45,004 nt of DNA from an uncultured Collinsella sp. (GTDB lineage: Bacteria; Actinomycetota; Coriobacteriia; Coriobacteriales; Coriobacteriaceae): NCBI GenBank assembly GCA_902470065.1, contig CABRFA010000009.1, forward strand, positions 1-45,004. Reading direction: 5' to 3'. The translations under genes and the position numbers were made by a program. The notes beneath the pieces were generated by a model. That model saw only the letters and a program-made list of their open reading frames with translations. It ran no database searches and had not been told where the DNA came from. Below are positions 1-8,319 of the stretch, piece after piece; within the stretch, counting starts at the first letter, position 1, and every line of letters starts with the position of its first letter.

Positions 1-2630
1 TTACCGATCGAGCGCGCAAGGTCATGTCGATGGCCAAACAGGAGGCGCTCGATCTGCACTCAAATAAGGTGGGCACCGAGCACCTGCTGCTCGCACTCGC
101 CAAGGAGGACGAGGGCATCGCTGCCGAGGCGCTGCGCTCGCTTGATATCTCCTACGACGACATCATGGACACCCTCAAGGAGGTCCAGACCACGGTTCCC
201 GAGCCCAGCGAGGAGACCGAGGCTGCCAAGCTTGCCTTTACGCCGCTCGTCATTAGCGTGATGGAGCGCTCCTTCCGCGTGGCACGTGAGAACAACCAGA
301 CCTACGTGTCGACCGAGCACTTGCTGATTGGCATCGTCGAAGAGGGTAACGGCATGGCCATGGACATCCTCATGCGCCTGGGTGTGTCGTCCGCCTCCAT
401 CAAAAAGGCTATCGAGAAACTTACCGCCAAGGACCAGGACAAGAAGCGTCCGCTCGCCGGCGCCGGTGCCGGGCGTCCCGGTGCGGGCCTGCCGTTCTTT
501 AGCGGCTCGGACGCGTCGCAGCAAAAGGGGAGCGGCACCGATACGCTTAAGCAGTTCGCCACCAACCTTACGCAGAAGGCGCGCGACGGCGAGCTCGACC
601 CTGTAATTGGTCGCGAAAAGGAAGTCCAGCGTATGATGGAGATCCTTTCGCGTCGCACCAAGAACAATCCGCTTATCTTGGGCGACCCCGGCGTGGGCAA
701 GACGGCCATCGTCGAGGGTCTGGCTCAGCAGATTGCAGCTGGCAACGTGCCCGAGAACCTTATGAACCAGAACATCTGGACGCTCGACCTGCCGGGCCTC
801 GTTGCGGGCGCCAAGTATCGCGGTGAGTTTGAGGAGCGCCTCAAGAACGTGATCCAGGAGGCCACCGAAGCTGACGACGTCATCCTGTTTATTGACGAGA
901 TGCACACCATCATCGGTGCCGGCTCTGCCGAGGGCTCCATCGACGCGAGCTCCATGCTCAAGCCCGTGCTCGCGCGCGGTGCCTTCCAGATTATCGGCGC
1001 CACCACGGCCGAGGAATTCCGCAAGTACCTCACCAAGGACCCGGCCTTCGAGCGTCGCTTCCAGACCATCGATGTCGAGGAGCCGAGCGTCGAGGACACG
1101 GTCAAGATCCTGACCGCGCTCAAGCCGCGCTACGAGGAGCACCACCATGTGCGCTATACGCAGGGTGCTATCGAGGCTGCCGCGAACCTTTCCAACCGCT
1201 ACATCCAGGATCGCTTCCTGCCCGATAAGGCCATCGACCTCATTGACGAGGCCGGCGCCCGCGCCCGCATCGCCGCCAACCGCGCGCCCGAGCCGGTGCG
1301 CGAGGCCGAGCATCGCGTGGAGGAGCTTAAGGCCGCCGCGCAGGAGGCCACCGAGAGCGACGACATGAACAAGGCCGCCGAGATCACCGAGCAGCAAAAG
1401 GCTGCCGAGATTGAGCTCGCCGAGGCCAAGGCTGCCTGGACGGCCGAGCTCGACGCCAGCCCGCTCACCATCGATGTCTCCCAGATTGCCGACATCGTGT
1501 CCGTGACCTCGGGCGTGCCGGTGTCCTCGCTCACCGAGAGCGAGAGCCGCCGCCTGCTGCAGGCCGAAAGCGTGCTCAAGACGCGCATCATCGGTCAGGA
1601 CGAGGCCGTCGAGGCCGTTGCCAAGGCCGTGCGCCGCAGCCGCTCGCCGCTCAAGGACCCGCGTCGCCCCGGCGGCAGCTTTATCTTCCTGGGCCCCACC
1701 GGCACGGGCAAAACCGAGCTCGCCAAGACGCTCGCCGAGTATCTCTTTGGCAGCAAGGACGCGCTCATCAGCTTCGATATGTCGGAGTTTGGCAGTGAGT
1801 TCGAGGTCTCCAAGCTCATCGGTAGCCCCCCGGGCTATGTGGGCCACGACGAGGGCGGCCAGCTCACCAAGGCTGTTCGCCGTCACCCGTACTCGGTCGT
1901 GCTGTTCGACGAGATCGAGAAAGCGCACCCCGACATCTTCAATATCCTGCTGCAGGTGTTGGAGGAGGGCCGTCTGACCGATAGCCAGGGCAAGACGGTC
2001 GACTTCCGCAATACGGTGATCATCATGACGTCAAACGTGGGCGCCCGCGAGATCGCGCAGGATGCGAGCGTTGGCTTTGGCACCACCGGCGAGCAGGGCC
2101 TCACCTCGAGTGAGATCCGCGGCCGCGCGATGGGCGAGCTCAAGCGCCTGTTCCGCCCCGAGCTGCTCAACCGTATCGACGACATCGTGGTGTTCCAGAA
2201 GCTCTCGGGCGAGAACCTGACCAAGATTGCGCACCTGCTGGTGGACGATCTGCGCCAGCGCCTGATCGCAAACGGCATGAACATCAAGCTTACCGATGCG
2301 GCCTACGACAAGATTGTGGCGGAGGGTACCGACCTCACCAACGGCGCGCGTCCGCTGCGTCGTGCCATCCAAAAGCTCATCGAGGACCCGCTGTCCGAGG
2401 AGCTTCTGGCCGGCGAGTGGGGCGAGGGCGATACCGTCCTGTGCGACGTGGCCGATGGCAAGTTTGTCTTTAGCCGCGGCACGGGCGAGATCCCGGCACC
2501 GCGTCCGGCGGGCACGCTTGGTGGCGATACCGCCCCGGCGGTACCGCACACCGGCAACGCCGCGCCCGTGAGCGGCGGCGTGACCTCGGGCCCCGGCGGC
2601 ATGATGCAAGCCGGTTCCGGCGCGCTGTAG
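1..2630 (+). CDS. clpC: ATP-dependent Clp protease ATP-binding subunit ClpC (5' partial)
   Basis: Class I Clp/Hsp100 unfoldase that feeds proteins to ClpP in the cytoplasm. The reading frame is open from the left edge: codons before the first ATG (24) read TDRARKV, the usual ClpC beginning, so only a few N-terminal residues are missing. Numbering from that ATG, the double Clp-N repeat covers about 1-140. The first AAA+ module has Walker A GDPGVGKT near 220 and Walker B ILFIDE. A charged UVR-like helical linker lies around 425-475. The second AAA+ module has GPTGTGKT near 557, and the ClpB-type D2-small domain follows. The last ~45 residues are a Gly/Pro/Ala-rich tail ending in a GGMM-containing stretch, longer than typical ClpC tails. 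The stop is followed by a hairpin terminator. Identification is secure. Confidence 0.97.
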   Translation, partial: TDRARKVMSMAKQEALDLHSNKVGTEHLLLALAKEDEGIAAEALRSLDISYDDIMDTLKEVQTTVPEPSEETEAAKLAFTPLVISVMERSFRVARENNQTYVSTEHLLIGIVEEGNGMAMDILMRLGVSSASIKKAIEKLTAKDQDKKRPLAGAGAGRPGAGLPFFSGSDASQQKGSGTDTLKQFATNLTQKARDGELDPVIGREKEVQRMMEILSRRTKNNPLILGDPGVGKTAIVEGLAQQIAAGNVPENLMNQNIWTLDLPGLVAGAKYRGEFEERLKNVIQEATEADDVILFIDEMHTIIGAGSAEGSIDASSMLKPVLARGAFQIIGATTAEEFRKYLTKDPAFERRFQTIDVEEPSVEDTVKILTALKPRYEEHHHVRYTQGAIEAAANLSNRYIQDRFLPDKAIDLIDEAGARARIAANRAPEPVREAEHRVEELKAAAQEATESDDMNKAAEITEQQKAAEIELAEAKAAWTAELDASPLTIDVSQIADIVSVTSGVPVSSLTESESRRLLQAESVLKTRIIGQDEAVEAVAKAVRRSRSPLKDPRRPGGSFIFLGPTGTGKTELAKTLAEYLFGSKDALISFDMSEFGSEFEVSKLIGSPPGYVGHDEGGQLTKAVRRHPYSVVLFDEIEKAHPDIFNILLQVLEEGRLTDSQGKTVDFRNTVIIMTSNVGAREIAQDASVGFGTTGEQGLTSSEIRGRAMGELKRLFRPELLNRIDDIVVFQKLSGENLTKIAHLLVDDLRQRLIANGMNIKLTDAAYDKIVAEGTDLTNGARPLRRAIQKLIEDPLSEELLAGEWGEGDTVLCDVADGKFVFSRGTGEIPAPRPAGTLGGDTAPAVPHTGNAAPVSGGVTSGPGGMMQAGSGAL

Positions 2631-2655
2631 GGCGTGGCGACAATTTGATACGCGC

Positions 2656-2690
2656 AATCGAGGCGCTCCGGAAAGGGCGCCTCGATTTGT
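2656..2690 (+). terminator. Intrinsic terminator after clpC
   Basis: Perfect 11-bp inverted repeat (2656-2666 with 2677-2687, stem AATCGAGGCGC) with a 10-nt loop, followed by a short T-rich stretch. It lies 26 bp after the clpC stop. Confidence 0.8.
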
Positions 2691-2771
2691 AGAGCTGCGG
2701 AAGTTGTGACCGTTACGCTATACGGTCCACCGTTAGCCGATGATGCGAGGGCGCTCGGCGTTTTCGACTGG

Positions 2772-2800
2772 TTTATGCACGCAAAGTCTGGGAATATACA
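2772..2800 (+). promoter_or_regulatory. Candidate promoter of pepD
   Basis: TTTATG (2772-2777), 17-bp spacer, TATACA (2795-2800), about 45 bp before the pepD start. The -10 is good and the -35 poor, so this is tentative. Confidence 0.3.
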
Positions 2801-2844
2801 AGTCGCATGTCTTACTGTCTAACCAGTTGCGCCAAGGAGGCACC

Positions 2845-4302
2845 ATGGACTACAAGATTACCGGCTACGAGCCCGCCCAGCTGTTCCATTTCTTTGAGGA
2901 GGTCAGCGCGATCCCCCGTGGGTCTGGCAACGAGAAGGGCATCAGCGATTTCCTGGTTGCGTTTGCCAAGGAGCGCGGTCTCGATGTGTACCAGGACGAG
3001 GTCTACAACGTCATCATTCGCAAGCCCGCATCTGCCGGTGCCGAGAATGCCCCGACCGTGATGCTGCAGGGCCACATCGATATGGTGTGCGACAAGTTGG
3101 GCTCCGTTGAGCACGACTTTACGACCGATGGTATCGACCTGGTCGTCAAGGACGGCGTCCTCACCGCTAACGGCACCACTCTGGGCGCCGACAACGGTAT
3201 TGCCGTCGCTCTGATGCTCACTGTTCTCGATGACGATTCGATCGTTCATCCCGCCCTCGAGTGCGTGTTCACCACCGACGAGGAGACTGGCCTGGTCGGC
3301 GCCGAGACGCTCGACAAGTCCCAGATTAGCGCCCGCACCATGATCAACCTTGATTCCGAGGAAGAGGGCGTTGCCACCGTCAGCTGTGCCGGCGGCGTCG
3401 TCGTTACCTACACCTGCCCGATCGCGCGCGAGCACAAGACCGGTAGCACCCTCACGCTCGACATCTCCGGCCTGCTGGGCGGCCACTCCGGCAGCGATAT
3501 CAACCTGGAGCGCGGCAACGGCAACCTCATCATGGCCCGCATCATCGACCGCCTGATGGTTGCCGGCGAGCCCGCCATCGTTAGCTTTAACGGCGGCACC
3601 AAGGACAACGCCATCAACCGTGAGTGCAAGGCTGTTCTGGTCTACGCCGACCACGCTGCCGCCGAGGCCGCGGCCCAGATCGCAAAGGGCATCATCGCCG
3701 ACGTCACTGCCGAGCTCGAGGTCTTCGACCCCGGCTTTACTTGCACCGTCGAGATTGCCGACGACGCCGAGGTTGAGGCCATGGACCAGAAGTCCGCGCT
3801 TGCCCTCATCCGCGCCCTGCGCCTTGCCCCTAACGGCGTGATTCGCCGCAACGTCGCCACCGACGGCTCCGTCGAGGTTTCCTCCAACATCGGCGTGGTC
3901 GCCACCTCCGATGACGAGGTCAAGATTATGCTGTCCCCGCGCTCTTCGATCACCTCGCTGCAGAACGAGTTCAAGGACCGTCTGCAGACGCTGGCCGATG
4001 TCCTGGGCTTCGACGCCAAGTTTGAGTTTGAGTATCCCGGCTGGAGCTATGCCGAGCATTCGCCGGTCCGCGAAGTCTTTGTCGAGAGCTATCGAGAGCT
4101 CTTTGGCTCCGAGCTGCGCATCGAGTCCATTCACGCCGGCCTTGAGTGCGGCCTGTTTGCCGAGGCTCTGCACGGCCTGGACGCCATCGCCGTGGGCCCG
4201 ACGCTCTCCGATGTCCATACCCCGGACGAGAGCATGGAGCTCGCTTCTGCCGAGCGCTTCTACGAGCTGCTCATCGACGTCCTCAAGCGCCTCGCTGCGT
4301 AA
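2845..4302 (+). CDS. pepD: Aminoacyl-histidine dipeptidase (PepD, M20 family)
   Basis: Cytoplasmic metallodipeptidase that splits Xaa-His and related dipeptides (beta-Ala-His/carnosine type). The chosen ATG at 2845 has a strong Shine-Dalgarno AAGGAGG (2834-2840); an in-frame ATG further upstream lacks one. Length is 485 aa, normal for PepD. M20 metal-site motifs are in order: GHIDMV, LGADNG, TTDEETGLVG, NLDSEE, and a C-terminal HAGLECG providing the last metal ligand. The lid/dimerisation domain is represented by the GLLGGHSGSDI segment. The gene is monocistronic, flanked by the clpC terminator and a strong terminator after its own stop. Family assignment is secure; preferred substrates are inferred. 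Confidence 0.93.
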   Translation: MDYKITGYEPAQLFHFFEEVSAIPRGSGNEKGISDFLVAFAKERGLDVYQDEVYNVIIRKPASAGAENAPTVMLQGHIDMVCDKLGSVEHDFTTDGIDLVVKDGVLTANGTTLGADNGIAVALMLTVLDDDSIVHPALECVFTTDEETGLVGAETLDKSQISARTMINLDSEEEGVATVSCAGGVVVTYTCPIAREHKTGSTLTLDISGLLGGHSGSDINLERGNGNLIMARIIDRLMVAGEPAIVSFNGGTKDNAINRECKAVLVYADHAAAEAAAQIAKGIIADVTAELEVFDPGFTCTVEIADDAEVEAMDQKSALALIRALRLAPNGVIRRNVATDGSVEVSSNIGVVATSDDEVKIMLSPRSSITSLQNEFKDRLQTLADVLGFDAKFEFEYPGWSYAEHSPVREVFVESYRELFGSELRIESIHAGLECGLFAEALHGLDAIAVGPTLSDVHTPDESMELASAERFYELLIDVLKRLAA

Positions 4303-4357
4303 AGGTTGCGCTAGCAGCAGTCCGAGTCACGTGCTAGCGGATTGCAAATGACATTAT

Positions 4358-4406
4358 GAGAGGGGGCACCCGGTCTTTTGCGACGGGTGCCCCCTCTCTT
4401 TTGTTT
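4358..4406 (+). terminator. Strong intrinsic terminator after pepD
   Basis: Perfect 15-bp stem (4358-4372 with 4384-4398), 11-nt loop, then CTTTTGTTT. It separates pepD from the convergent HipA-like gene. Confidence 0.92.
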
Positions 4407-4429
4407 GATAATTGCGAAATTACGGCCAC

Positions 4430-5734
4430 CTAGTCCATTTCTGCCCTGATGAGGTCGAGGGCGCGCTGGCAGTTTTCGCGGACGGGGCCGAGCATATGCT
4501 CGCGCAGGTCCGCCATGCCGGGCAGGTCGGCGTATTCGTCCATGACCTCTTCCATGCAAATGGGTACCTCGTAGGCGAGGTCCATCATGGTCGCAAAGCA
4601 AAACTTCTCGGATAGCCCGGCATCGGTGAGCGTCGCCTCCAGCGTGGGGTCGCCCATACCGTGGTATCGGCGGATAGCGCCTGGACCGATGCACCCCACA
4701 CGATTTTCGCCGCCAACGCTCATGGCAAGGCGCGCCCGGCGGCGCATGCGCTCATACGCCAAACCCGACGCGACATCGTACATTCGAGCCATCATGGCTG
4801 CGCCGTCGTTTCCAAGGAGCAGGGAATAGTTTTTCGCGTGCGCATCCGGTGCGCCGATGATGGCGTTAAAGAAAAGTATCTGCGTAAACAGATACAGGTT
4901 AAGTTGATGGTGGCTCGTATTTACGAGGAGCTCTTGAATGTCGCGTGTGGTCGGGCCGCCGTCTGCCGTGTACTTTTGGGCGGGCATCACCCCAAGTGCC
5001 TGACAGAGGTCTTCTTGATGTAGGCGCCTGATCGTTCCGTCTTTGACTTTCACGCGGTCATAGCGCTCAACAATGAGGGCAGGTTCGTCCTCAAACATAC
5101 GATATTCGACGTTTGCCGTTGCGATGCCGGCGCGCTGGGCGCTTTTCATGCAGACAAACTCATTGAGAGCCTCGAGTTTAAATCCGATAACGCCATTTTT
5201 GAAAATATGCGTCGTGGGCGAGGAGCCCATGCATTCGCACCAGCGGTCGTTTATGAACGCGAGCGCGAACTTGCCCTGGTTGCCTCCAAGTGACCAACTT
5301 TCATCTAGACCCATCCACGATGCATCGCGGTCATCTCTGATCGACTTGAGACGAAGAGCAATTTCGTGGTCGTCTATAGGGCGGTATTCGCCAGCGCGAT
5401 GCAGGACGGCGTCGGCATCTTCTTCGGCACAAAACTGCACTCCGCCCGGACAGTCGAGTCCGATATGGCTGAGCAACGCAACGGGATTGTTGGGCCTAAC
5501 GTCGAATTCGGCGGCAATCGCTTTTCGTTGGTCCTCGCTGTCGGGTAGAAGGCCAAACAGGTACGGATTCATGACCTGTTGTCCGTATGTGCGATTCGAT
5601 ACGGGTATGTTGGTCGATAGGGCTGGCCCGTCATAGTCATGATCGTAGGTAAAGCTGATAAGACCGTTCTCATCTTGCGCGAGCGTTCCAGCAGGCACGC
5701 CGCAAATAATGGTCCGAAGTGATGTTCTGGCCAT
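4430..5734 (-). CDS. HipA-type serine/threonine kinase (toxin of a HipBA pair)
   Basis: HipA-family kinases phosphorylate a cytoplasmic target (glutamyl-tRNA synthetase for E. coli HipA) and slow growth. The 434-aa protein has the full architecture: an N-terminal HipA_N-like subdomain, a Gly-rich loop SLGGNQGKFAL (~148-158; the usual form has GAQPK), THIFKNG, the ERYDR strand, the catalytic loop DAHAKNYSLL with D297 and N302, and the metal-binding MYDVAS (D320). All catalytic residues are present, so activity is plausible. The start lies three bases after the stop of the HTH gene upstream, as in hipBA operons. The closing gene in the pair reads convergently towards pepD. The target is unknown. 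Confidence 0.88.
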   Translation of the reverse strand: MARTSLRTIICGVPAGTLAQDENGLISFTYDHDYDGPALSTNIPVSNRTYGQQVMNPYLFGLLPDSEDQRKAIAAEFDVRPNNPVALLSHIGLDCPGGVQFCAEEDADAVLHRAGEYRPIDDHEIALRLKSIRDDRDASWMGLDESWSLGGNQGKFALAFINDRWCECMGSSPTTHIFKNGVIGFKLEALNEFVCMKSAQRAGIATANVEYRMFEDEPALIVERYDRVKVKDGTIRRLHQEDLCQALGVMPAQKYTADGGPTTRDIQELLVNTSHHQLNLYLFTQILFFNAIIGAPDAHAKNYSLLLGNDGAAMMARMYDVASGLAYERMRRRARLAMSVGGENRVGCIGPGAIRRYHGMGDPTLEATLTDAGLSEKFCFATMMDLAYEVPICMEEVMDEYADLPGMADLREHMLGPVRENCQRALDLIRAEMD

Positions 5735-5737
5735 TGG

Positions 5738-6205
5738 CTATTTCCCTTCGGGCATGGTTTGGCTAGATGCGTTTGCGGCAATCGAGACTCCGAGATTGGA
5801 CATGGCGAAATCGGCGAAGGCCCTGTCGTAGAGCTCGGACGTAAGGGGGGTATCTGCAAGAGCCGGAATGGTTGTGCTGCGACGGTTGCGATGATGAAGA
5901 CGTTGAGCGTGATGGCGTCTGGAGGTGCTGCAAGGTTGATCAGCATGCGGGGCGTCGACTGGGTGCTCATTTTTCGTTTCGCTTATATCCCCTTGTGCTG
6001 CGAGCGCCAGTTCAAGAGCGTCGAAAATCGCCAGCAGCTTGTCGAGTCGAATGCCGGTGGCGTCTCCTAGCTCGAGCGATGCAAGCAGGCGCTCCGAAAC
6101 ACCGGCCTTTTTGGCGAGGGTGGCACGGGTGAGACCCTGAGTCTCGCGTGCCTGGCGCACGTAGATGCCAGCTTGGCGTGGTGTGGTGATGGGAAGGGTA
6201 TCCAC
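5738..6205 (-). CDS. HipB-like HTH antitoxin/repressor (middle may be frame-shifted)
   Basis: Predicted antitoxin and autorepressor of the adjacent kinase. Residues ~10-72 form an Xre/Cro helix-turn-helix (RQARETQGLTRATLAKKAG onward). The start is GTG at 6205 with AGGAGA upstream. The 155 aa exceed the ~90 aa of E. coli HipB. The first and last thirds look like normal coding sequence, but residues ~80-115 are rich in His, Arg and Ser with low GC3, while the +1 frame over 5870-5968 has the high GC3 of real genes and reads MLINLAAPPDAITLNVFII. The switch points coincide with homopolymers (A5 at ~5970, G6 at 5845-5850 on the + strand). The original protein may have used the other frame there. 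Three operator-like repeats precede the gene. Confidence 0.75.
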   Translation of the reverse strand: MDTLPITTPRQAGIYVRQARETQGLTRATLAKKAGVSERLLASLELGDATGIRLDKLLAIFDALELALAAQGDISETKNEHPVDAPHADQPCSTSRRHHAQRLHHRNRRSTTIPALADTPLTSELYDRAFADFAMSNLGVSIAANASSQTMPEGK

Positions 6206-6219
6206 GGCTATCTCCTAAC

Positions 6220-6289
6220 GTGCAGGCTTTTGCATCCTAGTATGACATGCAAAAGTCTGCATGAAAAGGCCTCATGCAAAACTCTGCAT
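6220..6289. promoter_or_regulatory. Three phased operator-like repeats upstream of hipBA
   Basis: Three copies of a 16-bp element with consensus ATGCAAAASYCTGCAT lie at 6220-6235 (opposite strand orientation), 6247-6262 and 6274-6289. Each is a TGCA..TGCA imperfect palindrome with a 6-bp centre. Their centres are exactly 27 bp apart. Placement just upstream of the HTH gene suggests HipB operators. The rightmost copy is the core of the mntP terminator hairpin. Confidence 0.7.
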
Positions 6290-6297
6290 GAGGCCTT
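6264..6297 (-). terminator. Intrinsic terminator after mntP, overlapping an operator repeat
   Basis: Perfect 13-bp inverted repeat (6266-6278 with 6285-6297, stem AAGGCCTCATGCA), 6-nt loop, followed on the minus strand by TTTTC. It sits 29 bp past the mntP stop, so it should end mntP transcription while also containing the third HipB-like site. Confidence 0.75.
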
Positions 6298-6325
6298 ATA
6301 CGGACGTTTAGTTTTGAAGGGTGTT

Positions 6326-6904
6326 TTACAGCACTAAAATCCCTAGGTGCTCCAGCAAAATCTTGAGGCCGATGAGGATGAGCACAACGCCGCCCACGAT
6401 GGTGGCGGGCTTTTCGTAGCGCGCGCCAAAGATGCGGCCAATCGCCACGCCGGCAACGGAGAAGATGAAGGTCGTGATGCCTATGAGCGACACGGCGGGA
6501 ACGATGTCGACGGAAAGCGCGGCGAACGAGATGCCCACGGCCAGGGCGTCAATCGAGGTGGCGATGGCGAGGATCAGGTACTCGCCCAGGTCAATCTTTT
6601 CGGCATCCTTGCCGTCGCCTTCATCCTCGTCTTCGGTAAAGGCCTCCCACAACATTTTGCCGCCGATAAAGGCGAGCAGGATAAAGGCGATCCAATGGTC
6701 GATGGGTCCGATGATGCCCATGAATTGACTGCCGAGCGCCCATCCGATTACGGGCATGCCGGCCTGAAAGCCGCCAAAGAACAAGCCGAGCACCACGGCA
6801 ACTTTAAGGTTGATCTTCTTCATGCCAAGGCCCTTGCAGATGGAAACGGCAAAGGCGTCCATCGAAAGGCCAACGGCGAGCAATACGAGCTCTGCGAGTC
6901 CCAT
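6326..6904 (-). CDS. mntP: Manganese efflux pump MntP
   Basis: Inner-membrane Mn(II) exporter of the MntP (YebN) family; 192 aa, six predicted membrane helices in two related halves. The signature acidic motif appears in both halves: LSMDAFAVSICKGLG near the N terminus and TSIDALAVGISFA in the second half. A charged cytoplasmic linker (EDEDEGDGKDAEK) separates them. The start chosen is ATG 6904 with AGGGAG upstream; the open frame extends further 5' but through the riboswitch terminator, so that part is not coding. Control by a yybP-ykoY Mn riboswitch in its leader fits the function. It is transcribed divergently from disA. Confidence 0.95.
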   Translation of the reverse strand: MGLAELVLLAVGLSMDAFAVSICKGLGMKKINLKVAVVLGLFFGGFQAGMPVIGWALGSQFMGIIGPIDHWIAFILLAFIGGKMLWEAFTEDEDEGDGKDAEKIDLGEYLILAIATSIDALAVGISFAALSVDIVPAVSLIGITTFIFSVAGVAIGRIFGARYEKPATIVGGVVLILIGLKILLEHLGILVL

Positions 6905-6957
6905 AGTCTGGCTCCCTCTCTGCGGGCGGGCCCGCGTGTACCTCTTGGGGGAGTAAC

Positions 6958-7092
6958 AAAAAAGACCCGTGGCGTACGCGTTGCGCGCACAGCCACGAGT
7001 CTCGTTCATTAAGGCAAGCCAGGCCGCATCGGCCAGTGTGTTGACTTGCCGCGCCACCGGAGGCGAACCCGATCACGCGACTACTCCCTCAT
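6958..7092 (-). promoter_or_regulatory. yybP-ykoY manganese riboswitch with terminator platform
   Basis: On the minus strand the leader starts with GGGAGTAG (~7081-7088) and contains AGTCAACACACTGGCC and GGCCTGGCTTGCC; the GGCAAG/CTTGCC stem encloses these, followed by GAACGAGAC. This order resembles the yybP-ykoY Mn2+ aptamer. It runs into a terminator (arms 6963-6973 and 6992-7002, GC-rich, then TTTTTT at 6958-6963). The 5' arm of the terminator overlaps the 3' strand of the aptamer, so ligand binding should block termination and switch mntP on. The family is known; the match was made by eye. Confidence 0.85.
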
Positions 7093-7251
7093 TTATGCGA
7101 ATCCCGATGCTACCACATAAGCAGCTCATTTGGATTGGGGCTCTCAGCTGTGTTCGCTCATTCTGTAAGCATCGGATTTTGCGGGCGTCACAGGGGCAAA
7201 CCGTGAGAAACTTATTGACGTTTATGGAGCGTATACGATGGGAGCGATGCC

Positions 7252-8319
7252 TTGGATAAGAACGAGCTGCAAAAGCGTATGGAACAGGCCATTCGCCTGA
7301 CGGCACCTGGCCAGCCGATCCGCACCGCCCTCGACATGATCATTGCTGGTCACCTGGGCGCCCTTATCTGTGTCGGCGACACCGAAAACGTGCTCGCCGC
7401 CGGTAACGACGGCTTCCCGCTCAACATTTCGTTTACCTCGAACCGCCTGTTCGAGCTTTCCAAGATGGACGGCGCCATCGTTATCGATGGCGACCTCACC
7501 CAGATCCTGCGCGCCAACTTCCACCTCAATCCCGATCCCTCGCTCGCCACGAGTGAGACGGGCATGCGTCACCGTACTGCCGCTCGCATGTCGGTGCTCA
7601 CCGATGCCATCGTGATCTCGGTTTCGGCTCGCCGTGCCGTCGTTAACGTGTACGTTCACGGCAAGAGCTACGAGATTCAGCCCGTCACCACCATCATGAG
7701 CTCGGTCAACCAGCTCGTCGCCACGCTTCAGACCACCCGTCAGTCGCTCGATCGCTCCTTGCTGCGCCTGACGGCCCTTGAGCTCGACGACTACGTTACG
7801 CTCGCCGACATCACCGGCATCTTCTCGAGTTTCGAGATCATGCAACAGGCAAAGACCGAGCTTAAGGATTGCATCGTCAAGCTGGGTAACCAGGGCAAGC
7901 TCGTGCAGATGCAGCTCGAGCAGCTCGCGGGCTCCAGCATGGATACCGAATACGACCTGATGATCCGCGACTACGCAAGCGATTCCTCCGAGGCAAACGC
8001 CGAGAAGATTCGCGCCGAGCTCGCTCGCATGACGCCTAAGGACCTGTCCGACCCGCAGCATGTGGCGGCGGTTCTGGGTTACGACGACCTGGACGAGGAC
8101 TCCGTCATGACACCGCTGGGCCTGCGCACGCTTTCGCGCGTGTCCGTCGTGCGCGACGGCGTGGCCGAGAAGATCGTCGACGAGTATGGCTCGCTGCAGG
8201 AGCTCATGGACGACATCAGCGAGGATCCGGAGCGCTTGGGCGACTTTGGCGTCAACAACCCTGCCATTCTTGCGGACTCGCTGTACCGCATGAAGGGCAC
8301 CAAACAGGGGAACGCATAA
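7252..8319 (+). CDS. disA: DNA integrity scanning diadenylate cyclase DisA
   Basis: Makes cyclic di-AMP from two ATP and scans DNA for branched structures. 355 aa, the standard length. The N-terminal DAC domain has the catalytic DGA (73-75, in KMDGAIVID) and RHR (106-108, in GMRHRTA) motifs; a helical linker follows, then a C-terminal HhH DNA-binding region with GLRTLSRV. The start is TTG 7252, preceded by GGGAG; two nearby ATGs are out of frame. It opens a tight operon: its stop overlaps the ispD start by one base. The DAC family needs divalent metal, commonly Mn2+, notable beside a Mn-controlled exporter. Confidence 0.96.
   Translation: MDKNELQKRMEQAIRLTAPGQPIRTALDMIIAGHLGALICVGDTENVLAAGNDGFPLNISFTSNRLFELSKMDGAIVIDGDLTQILRANFHLNPDPSLATSETGMRHRTAARMSVLTDAIVISVSARRAVVNVYVHGKSYEIQPVTTIMSSVNQLVATLQTTRQSLDRSLLRLTALELDDYVTLADITGIFSSFEIMQQAKTELKDCIVKLGNQGKLVQMQLEQLAGSSMDTEYDLMIRDYASDSSEANAEKIRAELARMTPKDLSDPQHVAAVLGYDDLDEDSVMTPLGLRTLSRVSVVRDGVAEKIVDEYGSLQELMDDISEDPERLGDFGVNNPAILADSLYRMKGTKQGNA

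Noticed and set aside
60..1928. 622-aa open frame antisense to clpC
   Set aside because: High GC creates long antisense frames; the sense strand has complete ClpC motifs, and this frame has no start signal or recognisable family.
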